From NCBI GenBank assembly GCA_902581285.1, contig CACHNP010000022.1, positions 1-32,651 of the forward strand: 32,651 nt of DNA. Direction: 5' to 3'. The DNA is from an uncultured Gammaproteobacteria bacterium (GTDB taxonomy: Bacteria > Pseudomonadota > Gammaproteobacteria > Coxiellales > Coxiellaceae). Below the pieces are notes generated by a model. That model worked only from the letters and a program-made list of their open reading frames with translations, ran no database searches and was not told the DNA's origin. Positions within the stretch are counted from its first letter, which is position 1. Every line of letters starts with the position of its first letter. This document shows, one piece after another, positions 19,229 to 27,880 of this stretch. Both the position numbers and the translations under genes were made by a program.

Positions 19229-19448
19229 GTTGTTACTCTAATTTGTAGCTTTCTTGTTGGTTAATATTTTGGCCATTATAACATGGTGGCATTCATTGTT
19301 CAATGGAGCTGTCAGTGTTACTATAAGTCTCAGTTATTTTTGGCTCTGTTTTACGACTTGTTCATTTTAGAGAGTGTGTTATTTTGTTTGATAAGGCGAG
19401 AGCTTTAAGCAGTGATTATTTTTCCCGGGTAATATCAGAGGAGAATTT

Positions 19449-20933
19449 ATGAGTGCATATGAAAAATTGGAATCCAGATTTGACGATATTTATCACTTAA
19501 CGCATTTGCAGGCTATTGGTGGCTGGGATGAAGCAGTTATGATGCCGGTTGGTAGTGGTGTTGCTCGCGCGAAGGCGTTGAGCACACTGCACTCTCATAT
19601 CCATAATATGCTCATTGCTAATGAGGTTGGTGAGTTAATTGAGCAAGCAAAAGAGCAGGCTGAATTAACGCACTGGCAAAAGAAAAATCTAATTTTGATT
19701 GAAAAAAAACATCTCAACGCTACATTGTTACCGACATCATTGGTTAAATCATTAACTGAGGCGAATATACTGTGCGAGCAGCAGTGGCGTATCTGTCGAG
19801 CGGAAAATGATTGGAAAGGTTTTTTACCTTATATGGAAAACAGCTTTTCTTTACTCAAAGAAAGTACGCAGATACGCTCTCAGTACTGGGGTTTATCATC
19901 TTACGATGTGTTGTTAGATGACTACGTTCCTGGGTTTTCTCAGGCCACAATAGACCCATTATTTTCAAAACTGGAAGTGGTTCTTCCTGGTCTGATTACG
20001 CAGATTATGGATAGACAAGAAAAAAACTCAATTAAGCCACAGGTGGGTAAATTTGATATAGCACAACAACAACAATTGAGTTGTTATGTGATGAAATTAT
20101 TAGGGTTTGATTTTACCCGGGGAAGGCTGGATGTGACGCACCATCCTTTTTGTGGCGGTGTAGCGGAAGATGTTAGAGTTACCACGCGCTATGATGAGTC
20201 GGATTTTGTTTCATCTTTAATGGCGGTTTGTCATGAAACAGGACATGCTGTTTATGAACAAGGTTTGCCGGAGCGATGGCTGTCACAGCCAGTAGGGCAT
20301 GCGCTTGGTATGGCCATTCACGAAAGTCAGTCTTTGTTTGTTGAGATGCAGTTGTGTCGATCGAAAGCATTTATTTCATATATGATGCCACAGTTAAAAT
20401 CTTTTTTTCCTGAACAGAGATTATTGAATGAAAATGATTTATATGCCTTGGTCACCGCAGTAAAACCGGGTCTTATTCGTGTTGATGCGGATGAAGCCAC
20501 TTATCCATTGCATGTGATTCTGCGGTACAATATTGAGAAAAAATTGTTTAATGAGGAACTCACAATATCTGAGTTGCCTGAATGCTGGGATCACTACATG
20601 CAGCAGTACTTGGGATTATCAACTCTGGGGAATGATGGTGATGGTGTTTTGCAGGATGTTCATTGGCCTTCTGGAGCGTATGGTTATTTTCCATCGTACA
20701 CGTTGGGTCGAATGTTTGCTGCGCAAATGTATCAATCCATGTTGGTCGATATTCCAGATACTGATAATCATATTTCAACTGGAGATTTCTTTTCGATTAT
20801 ACATTGGTTGCGAGAACATGTTCATTCAAAAGCAAGCTCGCTTGAATCCGATGATTTAATAAAAAAGGTTACCGGTAAAGAATTAGCAGTGGATGATTTT
20901 CTTCAGCATTTACGTGCTCGATATTTGGGCTAG
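19449..20933 (+). CDS. M32 family metallocarboxypeptidase (carboxypeptidase Taq type)
   Basis: The 494-residue protein matches family M32 in length and motifs. The zinc site is HETGH (262-266), with the third ligand Glu in HESQS (about 292); FTRGRLDVTHHPF just upstream and the conserved ADEATYPLH segment are also typical. M32 enzymes are cytoplasmic, metal-dependent carboxypeptidases that trim residues from the C-terminus of peptides. The start follows GAGGAG, seven bases before the ATG. It seems a single-gene unit. No signal peptide. Function is confidently predicted from the family; substrate preference is not visible. Confidence 0.95.
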   Translation: MSAYEKLESRFDDIYHLTHLQAIGGWDEAVMMPVGSGVARAKALSTLHSHIHNMLIANEVGELIEQAKEQAELTHWQKKNLILIEKKHLNATLLPTSLVKSLTEANILCEQQWRICRAENDWKGFLPYMENSFSLLKESTQIRSQYWGLSSYDVLLDDYVPGFSQATIDPLFSKLEVVLPGLITQIMDRQEKNSIKPQVGKFDIAQQQQLSCYVMKLLGFDFTRGRLDVTHHPFCGGVAEDVRVTTRYDESDFVSSLMAVCHETGHAVYEQGLPERWLSQPVGHALGMAIHESQSLFVEMQLCRSKAFISYMMPQLKSFFPEQRLLNENDLYALVTAVKPGLIRVDADEATYPLHVILRYNIEKKLFNEELTISELPECWDHYMQQYLGLSTLGNDGDGVLQDVHWPSGAYGYFPSYTLGRMFAAQMYQSMLVDIPDTDNHISTGDFFSIIHWLREHVHSKASSLESDDLIKKVTGKELAVDDFLQHLRARYLG

Positions 20934-21480
20934 ATTTTTTGATGTCAGCTAAAATACGGAATTTCATGTAGGGGGGGCAAGTAAGTTGTCATTGAGTAAA
21001 ATCTGTATTAGATCAAAAGAGTACGGGATGGCTTTGATGTTTAGTGCGTCGATTTAACTAATGTGACTATTCTATTTGAATCACAAATCAAGCTGATTCT
21101 ATTATTTTGAACATTTCTCGGTGCATGTGTTTGTACAGAATTTTTTTTCATCACTTTATGTGGTTTACTACATGTATCGCATTTCTTTGATTTGTTCTTC
21201 GGCGGCTTGTAACATCAGTTTTTTAGAGTAGATGCCCTTGGTGATGGTTTTTTTAATCGAATCTCTTTTCCTTTCAGTAATTTATAATGTATTTCATATC
21301 TGTTTTAGTCCCAATTAAGTTGTTCTGCAGTGACCTTATGGCAGGTATATGTTGACACTGTATTGCAATTTATCTTTTGGTGATATAGTGTAGACTTTAG
21401 GCAATTCTGAACCCTTGATAGCATTGTTTGATATTTTGGTTGGTGGTCTGTTTCGTTTCACGGTATGAAGGAGGTTTTTT
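20934..21480. other. Intergenic stretch containing a gene remnant
   Basis: About 550 bases between the M32 gene and the 21481 gene. Apart from the minus-strand secretin fragment at 21168-21281 listed separately, I see only AT-rich sequence and a seven-G run near 20970. A TTGACA at 21352 has no -10 at a normal distance. Confidence 0.5.
21168..21281 (-). pseudogene. C-terminal remnant of a secretin-like lipoprotein gene
   Basis: Read on the minus strand, this segment encodes TITKGIYSKKLMLQAAEEQI followed by KEMRYM and a stop. The last residues of the intact gene at 24992-26548 read LITKDMYSEKVMLDAASEHV followed by KSMKQVY and a stop. The alignment is collinear and ends within one or two residues at the stop codon in both. 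Nothing upstream of about 21282 keeps the frame open. This is therefore a decayed paralogue of which only the tail is recognisable. Confidence 0.75.
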
Positions 21481-22008
21481 TTGAGTTCATCTGGCGTCAA
21501 AGCATCATTAAAGCAATTTAAAAATTACACTGACTCCTTGTTGTCTGGCTTGTCTGATGCGGTTGAATTTGTTAGAGCATCTCGTCAATACCGATATGAA
21601 TTATCTGGTTGGGAGAAGGGGCGCCAACGTGAGGAAGATCGTCTTGTTTTCCGTGTCACTGCTACGGATAAGTACATTACAACAAAAACGGTATTAGACA
21701 TTTACAACGAAGATGATTTGTTATTTGGTTTTTCGCCGCAAGAAATAAAATACATCAGTTCGCTTGCGGTATTGTTGTTTTATAAGAAAGAATCAAGATA
21801 TGAAATTGTGTGGCGAAGTTTCCGAAATAAATTAAATACCAGTTTAATAAAAGTTAAAGATCGATTTTTTTCTAAGCATATTATTTCGGAAATAAAAGAA
21901 TTGGAAAAGGATATTTCAATTATTGATGGTATGAGCGGGCGAGATGCTTTTCTGCTAGGAAAAGAGTCTGCGACTAGAGATCTAATTCGAGAGTCTATGC
22001 TGGATTAG
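21481..22008 (+). CDS. Hypothetical soluble protein
   Basis: A TTG at 21481 follows a strong AAGGAGG, giving 175 residues. The protein is charged, mostly helical in appearance and lacks membrane segments or a signal peptide. Residues about 30-60 (YRYELSGWEKGRQREEDRLV) are notable for charge. No family recognised. Its 3' end overlaps the converging minus-strand kinase-like gene by 14 bases. Confidence 0.75.
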   Translation: MSSSGVKASLKQFKNYTDSLLSGLSDAVEFVRASRQYRYELSGWEKGRQREEDRLVFRVTATDKYITTKTVLDIYNEDDLLFGFSPQEIKYISSLAVLLFYKKESRYEIVWRSFRNKLNTSLIKVKDRFFSKHIISEIKELEKDISIIDGMSGRDAFLLGKESATRDLIRESMLD

Positions 22009-22546
22009 TCTTTAAGTGAAGAGACTTCATTCGGTCCACTAAAAGTCTAATATCTTTTTTATTTTTTATAACAAGTAATTTTTCTGAATGTTGATTTAGA
22101 ATTAGCTTGTTGATTTTAGGCTTGGTTATTTTCTCGTATTTTAGAATCCACTTGAATGTTTTTAAATTAAATTTAATCGCTGGGCATCCCGATTGATCAT
22201 CATGATTCGAAAAAATGTTGATGATCGATCTTTTTATTGCTCGAAATAAACAAGTTCGCGTGGGGGGATTAAGGAACAGTATGCAGTCTGCATGCTTACA
22301 CCTAAAATCCAGCCCCGGGATGGGGCAGCCTTCTATAATCCACTGTGGTTGTGCAGTAACTTTAGTTACGTCGTTAAAAAATGTTTCCCTATCTCGATGC
22401 TTGTAATTTTTTGTCCAATAGATTGAATCAAGATGAAGTATGGGGCCTTTTACAAAGGGTTTAAGCTTGTATGCTAGCGTGGTTTTACCTGCGCCGCCGT
22501 TACCTATAATCAGTATTTTATTTGGAATTTGTGTTATCATAAACAT
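21995..22546 (-). CDS. P-loop NTPase related to adenylate kinase/topology-modulation-like small kinases
   Basis: The 183-residue protein opens with a Walker A, GNGGAGKTTLA (about 16-26), directly after a beta strand (KILIIG). HLDSIYWTKN and the following WIIEGCP segment fit the group of small nucleotide-kinase-like proteins often labelled FlaR or DNA topology modulation protein. The substrate cannot be told from the sequence. It overlaps the end of the transporter gene by 29 bases and is the third gene of the repressor-transporter-NTPase operon. A start two codons later (22540) is equally possible. Confidence 0.82.
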   Translation of the reverse strand: MFMITQIPNKILIIGNGGAGKTTLAYKLKPFVKGPILHLDSIYWTKNYKHRDRETFFNDVTKVTAQPQWIIEGCPIPGLDFRCKHADCILFLNPPTRTCLFRAIKRSIINIFSNHDDQSGCPAIKFNLKTFKWILKYEKITKPKINKLILNQHSEKLLVIKNKKDIRLLVDRMKSLHLKTNPA

Positions 22547-23189
22547 CGATTCCTTCTTTATTTTTTATATAATATGCAACTAGTGCGCTGGGCCATGATA
22601 AAATAAGTGCGTAGATGATTTTTGATACGTAGGCAAAGGCAAACATGTTGATAACTTGGTGTTGGGGATACACGCCATAAAATGCGCCAAATGTGGTTAT
22701 TAAAACAAGGAAAAACTCTCCAATGGTGTTGGCGCCGATGATTCTGAGAGGAAAGTATTTTCCTTTGGTTAGAAATTTCCATTTTGTGATCAAGTAAGTG
22801 TTAATTTTGTAAGAAATGAAGCTTCCTATGGTACCGAATAGTGCGAAACGAAAACTAAATCCAAAAACATAATGATAGGCGGCCTGGTGATGCCAGTTAT
22901 TTGGCGCAGGGAGATCTGGAATAATAGAAACCAATATTGAGAAAATTAAACCGCAAATAATGAGCTGATTGATTAGCTTTTTTGTTATTTCACGTCCGTA
23001 TACTTCCGCAATGATACTGCTAATAGAAAATGTCAGGGCAAAAAGCAGTGAAGATGAGGTGGCGGTAAAAATCCATATTTTGACGGGTTTATATGCCACA
23101 CTGGTTGAAACCACCATGATGGTTAAGTATAACAACGCCAGCAGGTTAAAGTATTTGTATTGAGGAATGGATGACTTGGATAGATTCAA
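22518..23189 (-). CDS. Queuosine precursor transporter family (YhhQ/DUF165 type)
   Basis: The 223-residue protein has about six hydrophobic segments and the family hallmark SSIIAEVYGREITKKL in the first third, where the acidic residue in a membrane-proximal position is conserved. Family members import queuosine precursors such as preQ0/preQ1 for tRNA modification; the exact substrate here is inferred. The start is TTG at 23189, overlapping the repressor's TGA (TTGA), with AAGGA seven bases upstream. Sharing an operon with a repressor and an NTPase suggests regulated uptake. Confidence 0.87.
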   Translation of the reverse strand: MNLSKSSIPQYKYFNLLALLYLTIMVVSTSVAYKPVKIWIFTATSSSLLFALTFSISSIIAEVYGREITKKLINQLIICGLIFSILVSIIPDLPAPNNWHHQAAYHYVFGFSFRFALFGTIGSFISYKINTYLITKWKFLTKGKYFPLRIIGANTIGEFFLVLITTFGAFYGVYPQHQVINMFAFAYVSKIIYALILSWPSALVAYYIKNKEGIDVYDNTNSK

Positions 23190-23830
23190 ATTTGGGTCCT
23201 TGAGAATATACTTTTATGCGATTCAATGATAACACCGTAGCAGTTTTGTAGATGTTCATTCTTTATGGCATCTTGGTGGGTGTGTGAAATCGATTTGCTG
23301 TATAAGCTCCCGTTTTTTTTGATAAGTTGTTTAATGTCAGTGATATTGTTTTGATTGTCATGATTAATGAAATAATCACGATCAGTTGGTTGAAGAGTAG
23401 GGTCTATGGCAATCACTTCGCCTTGAATGAAGAGAGGTTGATATTCATCAGTTTTAATGGTTAAAGCATATGACTCTTGCGACATGTCAGCGCTGACAGA
23501 AATAGTTTGTTTCGCAATGAATTGATTTTTTATCTGTCGCCAATATGATACGTTATTCCAGTCGATGATGGGTATGATAAGCCTATTGATTGGCACTACT
23601 ACGCCACAGGTGTGTTCCGACGGGATGGCTGTATCACCCAGCAATTGATCAATGGTAATATCAAAGAAGTTGGCAATGGATTTGAGTGTCTCTATTTTTG
23701 GGTTGGGTGTTTTACCAGATAATATCCGACTGACATTGCCTTTATCGACACCGCATCGCAGTGATAGTTCTGTTGCGTTAACGTCATTCTCATGCATTAA
23801 TTTTTTGATGCTTTTCACTAGGTTGGACAC
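23186..23830 (-). CDS. XRE-family repressor with degenerate S24/LexA-like C-terminal domain
   Basis: The 214-residue product starts at a GTG with AAGGTG upstream. Residues about 9-62 form a helix-turn-helix of the XRE/Cro-CI type (NATELSLRCGVDKGNVSRIL). The C-terminal half resembles the LexA/CI S24 fold (FIQGEVIAIDPTLQPTDRDY), but the catalytic serine expected in the preceding loop (G-D-S-M) appears to be absent (TDEYQP), so self-cleavage is unlikely. It is the first gene of a three-gene operon and diverges from a LuxR-type gene. A palindrome in the shared intergenic region is the obvious operator candidate. Likely a transcriptional repressor of its own operon and of the divergent gene. Confidence 0.85.
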   Translation of the reverse strand: MSNLVKSIKKLMHENDVNATELSLRCGVDKGNVSRILSGKTPNPKIETLKSIANFFDITIDQLLGDTAIPSEHTCGVVVPINRLIIPIIDWNNVSYWRQIKNQFIAKQTISVSADMSQESYALTIKTDEYQPLFIQGEVIAIDPTLQPTDRDYFINHDNQNNITDIKQLIKKNGSLYSKSISHTHQDAIKNEHLQNCYGVIIESHKSIFSRTQI

Positions 23831-23866
23831 TTTTGTTACACCTTATTATCATCTTTATTCGTCAAT

Positions 23867-23875
23867 AATATAGTA
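23867..23875 (-). promoter_or_regulatory. Possible -10 region of the repressor operon
   Basis: On the minus strand TAC-TATATT appears 37 bases before the repressor start codon. No clear -35 lies 16-17 bases further upstream, so the promoter may depend on an activator or be weak. Confidence 0.35.
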
Positions 23876-23910
23876 ATTTCGCAAAAAAAGCTATTCATTA
23901 ATTAATAAAA

Positions 23911-23945
23911 GTTGCATTTATGCAACAGGAGTGCTAATATGCAAC
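23911..23945. promoter_or_regulatory. Palindromic operator overlapping a divergent promoter
   Basis: GTTGCAT-TT-ATGCAAC (23911-23926) is a perfect seven-base inverted repeat, and a third half-site ATGCAAC occurs at 23939-23945. On the + strand the same bases form a promoter, TTGCAT (23912-23917) N17 TAATAT (23935-23940), pointing at the LuxR-type gene. A dimeric repressor bound here would block that promoter directly. The adjacent XRE-type protein is the natural candidate. Confidence 0.65.
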
Positions 23946-24025
23946 TCATGGGTGAGTTAGGTAGGGGTACGTACCATTCAGTTTGGTTTTGGGTTCACTG
24001 AACTTGAAAAAGGAGGAGGTGTATT

Positions 24026-24382
24026 ATGGTAATGCAAGTAACCATGGGGAATAAAGGTTTAAGTCAGGTAACGCATTTTTATTTACGTGAAATCATGTCT
24101 CATGTGTCACACTCTACTTTGTGTGACTCAACGCAAAGGGACAAAAGAAAGAAGTTATCGCATCGACACCATTATGGTAAATCTTATCTAACGCCGCGCG
24201 AGTTTGATTGTGTAAAACTGCTACTTGAGAATAAAAAAATGAAAGAAATTGCATTTGACTTGGGTTTATCAAAAAGAACAGTCGAGTTTTATATGAAAAA
24301 TATTCGGCAGCGTTATTCATTGCGAAAACGTTCTGAAGTTATTGCGTATTTTAAAAATATTGATAGTTTTAAATCCATATAA
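24026..24382 (+). CDS. LuxR-type helix-turn-helix regulator
   Basis: The 118-residue protein starts after AAAGGAGGAGG. Its C-terminal part, about 52-112, is a LuxR/NarL-family DNA-binding domain: LTPREFDCVKLLLENKKMKE followed by IAFDLGLSKRTVEFYMKNI. The short N-terminus has no receiver or ligand-binding domain, so it is a stand-alone HTH regulator or one with a small unrecognised sensor. Two further palindromes, GGTACGTACC (23966-23975) and GTTCACTGAAC (23993-24003), lie between its promoter and start and could be autoregulatory sites. Diverges from the repressor operon. Confidence 0.87.
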   Translation: MVMQVTMGNKGLSQVTHFYLREIMSHVSHSTLCDSTQRDKRKKLSHRHHYGKSYLTPREFDCVKLLLENKKMKEIAFDLGLSKRTVEFYMKNIRQRYSLRKRSEVIAYFKNIDSFKSI

Positions 24383-24991
24383 TTGACATGAGAGACTCAG
24401 TTTTTTACTAAAATCGTTTGATTGGCCCTATATTTTATTCTGTGTGTCTTACTGTTTGGGTGTCATTGAGTAGCTGTTAGTAAGAATTAGACTAGTCGTA
24501 CTCCTATAGCTGCCGGGCTTTGCTAAGATTGTGTTTTTTGTCTTTGTTTAACCATCAGCTGGGGAGAGCGTGTTAAGCGTGTGTTGATGGTAGAAATGAT
24601 TCAGTTGATGTGGGTAATGAGATTACATATGATGCTAAATATTTAGACTTAGTGATGATTTGTAATCTATCAGTGGGTCGATGACATAGGGTTGATTATT
24701 GTGGTTGATACTAAGTGCTAAGCCTAGAGAAATACTATAACTTAAAAAAAGCATTTTCAATCATGATTTATTCTTCTGTTGCTTCTCTTTGTTGTTATTC
24801 GACTTTCGTATTGTGTATTTGGGTTGAATAAATCGTATCTTCAGTAGAAATTCAAGAAGCTACTGGAGTGGAAATGGGTCATTTACACAATGAATTGTAA
24901 AAGAATCCAATTTTTCAATTGCCGTGATGTCCATTAACTATTAACGTTGGGTGTGATTTATCATGCACTAACATGAAACTATAAGTGAGCT
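24383..24991. other. Intergenic stretch, no supported gene
   Basis: About 600 bases between the 3' ends of the LuxR-type gene and the minus-strand secretin-like gene. Stops interrupt all frames. An inverted repeat, CCATCA with TGATGG (about 24551-24592), is visible, but I cannot assign a function. It may be decayed coding sequence. Confidence 0.5.
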
Positions 24992-26548
24992 TTAGTATAC
25001 TTGTTTCATGCTCTTAACGTGTTCTGATGCTGCATCTAACATCACTTTTTCTGAGTACATATCCTTGGTTATTAAGTCCTCGGGTTGTAGTAATGAATTT
25101 TCCTTTAGATGATTAATAATTTGTTCCATGTTAGTTTTTGGTGAAATATAATTATTGTGGAATGATTTTATACTGGAGCTGTATTGATCTTCATTGGGTT
25201 GATAAAAACGCTTATACCTTTTAGGTGTTATCAGAAATAGCAAGGAGGTGTTTTCGTGTGAGGACTCTTTTTTAGAAAAAAATGATCCGACGATTGGGAT
25301 TCTTCCAATTATTGGGACTCTATTGTGACCGGATGTTTTACTGTTATCAGACAGAGACCCGAGAATGGCGGTCTCGCCATACTTAAGTCGAATGTGCGTA
25401 TGAACAGATTCACTTATTTCCTCGGCTATTTCCTTAAATGTTGTTAGAGAGGTTGCTGTTGTTTGGTCATCTCGTGCAATGCTTATGTCTAAGTCGATTG
25501 TATTAGCGTCAATCATCTTGGGTTTTATTGTCATTTCAATTCCAATCGGAAATTGTTCAAGTGAGGATGCGTATGAGCCAGTCAGCCCTAATATAAGTTT
25601 TCGACCTGAGAAATATTTTGCTTCTACATTATCTCGCACCGTGAGTGATGGTTTTGCTAGGATTTCAGAATGAGATGTGTCGGTGTTGAAGATGTTTAAA
25701 TTATATTTTAAAGCGCTGTTTGTGATATTTAAGTAGTGTGTTGAAAATCTACTATTCAAAATATCATAATTCCCACGGTATTCAAGTTTCAAACCGTTGA
25801 GTAAGTTCTGGCCGGCGACTTTATGGTCAATGTCATCTGTTAATATGATAACGGCGTCGATTGTGGCTTGCTGCGGAGTCTTTTTCTCTGTAGGTGCTGT
25901 GATGTTAGTGGTATTAGGTTTAGTTGTCTCGAGTAATTGAGGGGAATATTTTTTTATTGTTGTTAAGTTTTCTTTGATTGATGTTGTAAATTTTGTTTCG
26001 CCTGTCAATTTTTCTAATATCGGTAATAAAAAATTCACTGTTTTATAGTCTGAATTATTGTAAGCAGCCGCAATGTAACTTCTAAGAAATAGTGGTTTGT
26101 GATACTGTGCATTTTTGTATGCAAAGGAAAATGCGATTTCAGCATCACTGTTTTTTTTCATGTCGAGGAACAGTAGTCCTTGAAAGTAATGAGACCAGGC
26201 GTCATTTGGGCAAAAGTGAATAGCTTGTTGGTAGCCTGCATTAGCTTCATTTAACATTGCCAGGTTTCCGCCTTTACCTTGAAAATGGTATGTTAGACCA
26301 TTTAAAAAATGCAAAGAGCAATTTGATGGTGATTGACGTAAGCCGCTTTCAAATACTAGGTGAGCTTCGCGGTAATTTCTTTGTCTAAGATATTTAACAC
26401 CTTGTTCCGCAGCTTGTTTGAGACTGGTTGCATTAATAGGTGTTGGTAGTACGGTGTGAGAGGCGCAACCACTCACGTTGATGAAAAAGAGCAGAGATAA
26501 AATTTTTTTTGAGAATTGAAAGAGGTTTAACATTTTTTTATTTCTCAT
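24992..26548 (-). CDS. TPR-containing secretin-like outer-membrane lipoprotein
   Basis: The 518-residue product has a lipoprotein signal (INVSGC, lipidated Cys28). Residues about 40-200 contain TPR-like helix pairs (YLRQRNYREAHLVFESGLRQ). The C-terminal half is the secretin homology domain of GspD/PilQ-type channels, with ETAILGSLSD and the signature VPIIGRIPIVGSFF (411-424) followed by the TSLLFLITPKR strand. No N0/N1 domains are seen before it. Secretins form large outer-membrane pores in type II/III secretion and type IV pili; with no other secretion genes nearby, the system it serves is unknown. A tail fragment of a paralogue survives at 21168-21281. Runs toward the LuxR-type gene. Confidence 0.86.
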   Translation of the reverse strand: MRNKKMLNLFQFSKKILSLLFFINVSGCASHTVLPTPINATSLKQAAEQGVKYLRQRNYREAHLVFESGLRQSPSNCSLHFLNGLTYHFQGKGGNLAMLNEANAGYQQAIHFCPNDAWSHYFQGLLFLDMKKNSDAEIAFSFAYKNAQYHKPLFLRSYIAAAYNNSDYKTVNFLLPILEKLTGETKFTTSIKENLTTIKKYSPQLLETTKPNTTNITAPTEKKTPQQATIDAVIILTDDIDHKVAGQNLLNGLKLEYRGNYDILNSRFSTHYLNITNSALKYNLNIFNTDTSHSEILAKPSLTVRDNVEAKYFSGRKLILGLTGSYASSLEQFPIGIEMTIKPKMIDANTIDLDISIARDDQTTATSLTTFKEIAEEISESVHTHIRLKYGETAILGSLSDNSKTSGHNRVPIIGRIPIVGSFFSKKESSHENTSLLFLITPKRYKRFYQPNEDQYSSSIKSFHNNYISPKTNMEQIINHLKENSLLQPEDLITKDMYSEKVMLDAASEHVKSMKQVY

Positions 26549-26722
26549 TTTGTCTATAAATATACTTTGATCTTAATGAATAATGATTAAGTAATCAAGT
26601 TTACCAAAGAGGGTTCGTATGATGGTGTTAAGGTGTAACATAGGAGCCTTTAAAGAGAAGGGCCTTTAAAGAGAGGGGGCTTCAGGGGGTAAAAATTTTT
26701 AATGATTTACATTTTTAGAATC

Positions 26723-26749
26723 GAGCCCTTTCGCATTTTGAGAGGGCTC
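26723..26749. other. Strong hairpin downstream of the 26764 gene
   Basis: GAGCCCTTTC (26723-26732) pairs with GAGAGGGCTC (26740-26749), ten pairs with one G-T and a seven-base loop. It lies 15 bases beyond the minus-strand gene's stop and upstream of the secretin-like gene. No T run follows on either strand, so it may protect the transcript's 3' end or be a factor-dependent stop rather than an intrinsic terminator. Confidence 0.5.
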
Positions 26750-26763
26750 TAATCAGACTGATT

Positions 26764-27150
26764 TTATTTCCAAACGTGACACGATTGACTATCGCAGGTT
26801 TCGCCTTGATTATTATCTTCACTACCTTGAAAAAGTGTTTTTCCACCCTGATTTGTGATCATTACAGATGCACTTTTAAGGTGTGAGTCACCGACAATAG
26901 CAGCTGCGTTCCCTGGTGATATTTGGCCATTTCCATATGGAGTTGATAGGTTGATATTTTGACTTTGGTCGGTGTTTTCGGTAGGAATGCATGTGGCATA
27001 TCCTGGCCAGTACTGCTGACAAGCTTGTGCCCCAGTTATGCCGTTTTTCAGTGATAGTGGAACAACGTGGAGATTTGTCGTTGCGCTAACCGCTAGCGAT
27101 AATGTCAGGCCTGCCGTAATCAGAACTGATTGAATAGTTTGTCTTTTCAT
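26764..27150 (-). CDS. Small secreted protein of unknown function
   Basis: The 128-residue product has a clear signal peptide (VLITAGLTLSLAVSA) and a mature part with four cysteines (AQACQ, ATCIP, ETCDSQSC), likely two disulphides. GNAAAIVGDSHLKSASVMIT suggests a small beta-rich domain. AAAGGAG lies in front of the ATG. No family recognised. It stands as a separate unit upstream of the secretin-like gene on the same strand, so it could be its substrate, but nothing in the sequence shows that. Confidence 0.8.
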   Translation of the reverse strand: MKRQTIQSVLITAGLTLSLAVSATTNLHVVPLSLKNGITGAQACQQYWPGYATCIPTENTDQSQNINLSTPYGNGQISPGNAAAIVGDSHLKSASVMITNQGGKTLFQGSEDNNQGETCDSQSCHVWK

Positions 27151-27880
27151 GCTAAAACTCCTTTTATTAAAATGACTTTTCTATAACGCCATTGATGGCA
27201 GTTAATGTCAAGATAAAAAACAGATAATAGGTGAGATAGTACGAATTAAGAAATAAAATATCTTGTATTTAATTTTATTCTAATCACTTTTAGTATCACT
27301 CTTTGTAACGGATGTCGTCAACAACTTGACGGGCATATTGTATTCATTTTCAATATAAAGTTATTTTAAATATTCAGCGAGTGTTTTTTCTTTTGAAAGA
27401 ATTTTTACGACGATGGTAATGTATGATTTTTTATCTAGATTAAAATGATGATTGTGAAGAAGTCGACTTGCCTTATTCATTGACTCATCTAATTAAACCA
27501 AACGTGATTTATAATTAGAGTACACAGATAAAGTATGCTAAAGCAGATGATGGTTTTTCTGTACTGACAATCACAAACAATATGCTTTGTATCTGTCACT
27601 TTTACGAAATTATTCAGTATAAATAAGATCTCGTTATCGGCGATGCTATAAACCATTTGTAAAGTCCAAGCGGATTAATTGCAGCTATTAACTGCGATGG
27701 TTTCTTAAGAATTATTGTCTGATCTCAAATGATTAAAGTAAACTGATCCGGGTAGGCTTTTATAACTCTTATTGACTCAAATCATGACAGTTTTGTCTTT
27801 TAAGGCGCATCATTAATTTGTTGGTCAACAGTAGATAACAGCTTTGCAAGGATGCATGGTATTACTAAGGAGTGGTGATA
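27151..27880. other. Long intergenic region, no supported gene
   Basis: About 730 AT-rich bases between divergent genes. It must contain the promoters of both the small secreted protein (minus) and the 27881 gene (plus), but I see no consensus elements strong enough to place. No repeats, tRNA or open frames of note. Confidence 0.5.

Noticed and set aside
21352-21389. TTGACA with TATAGT as a promoter for the 21481 gene
   Set aside because: The hexamers are 26 bases apart, too far for a normal sigma-70 promoter.
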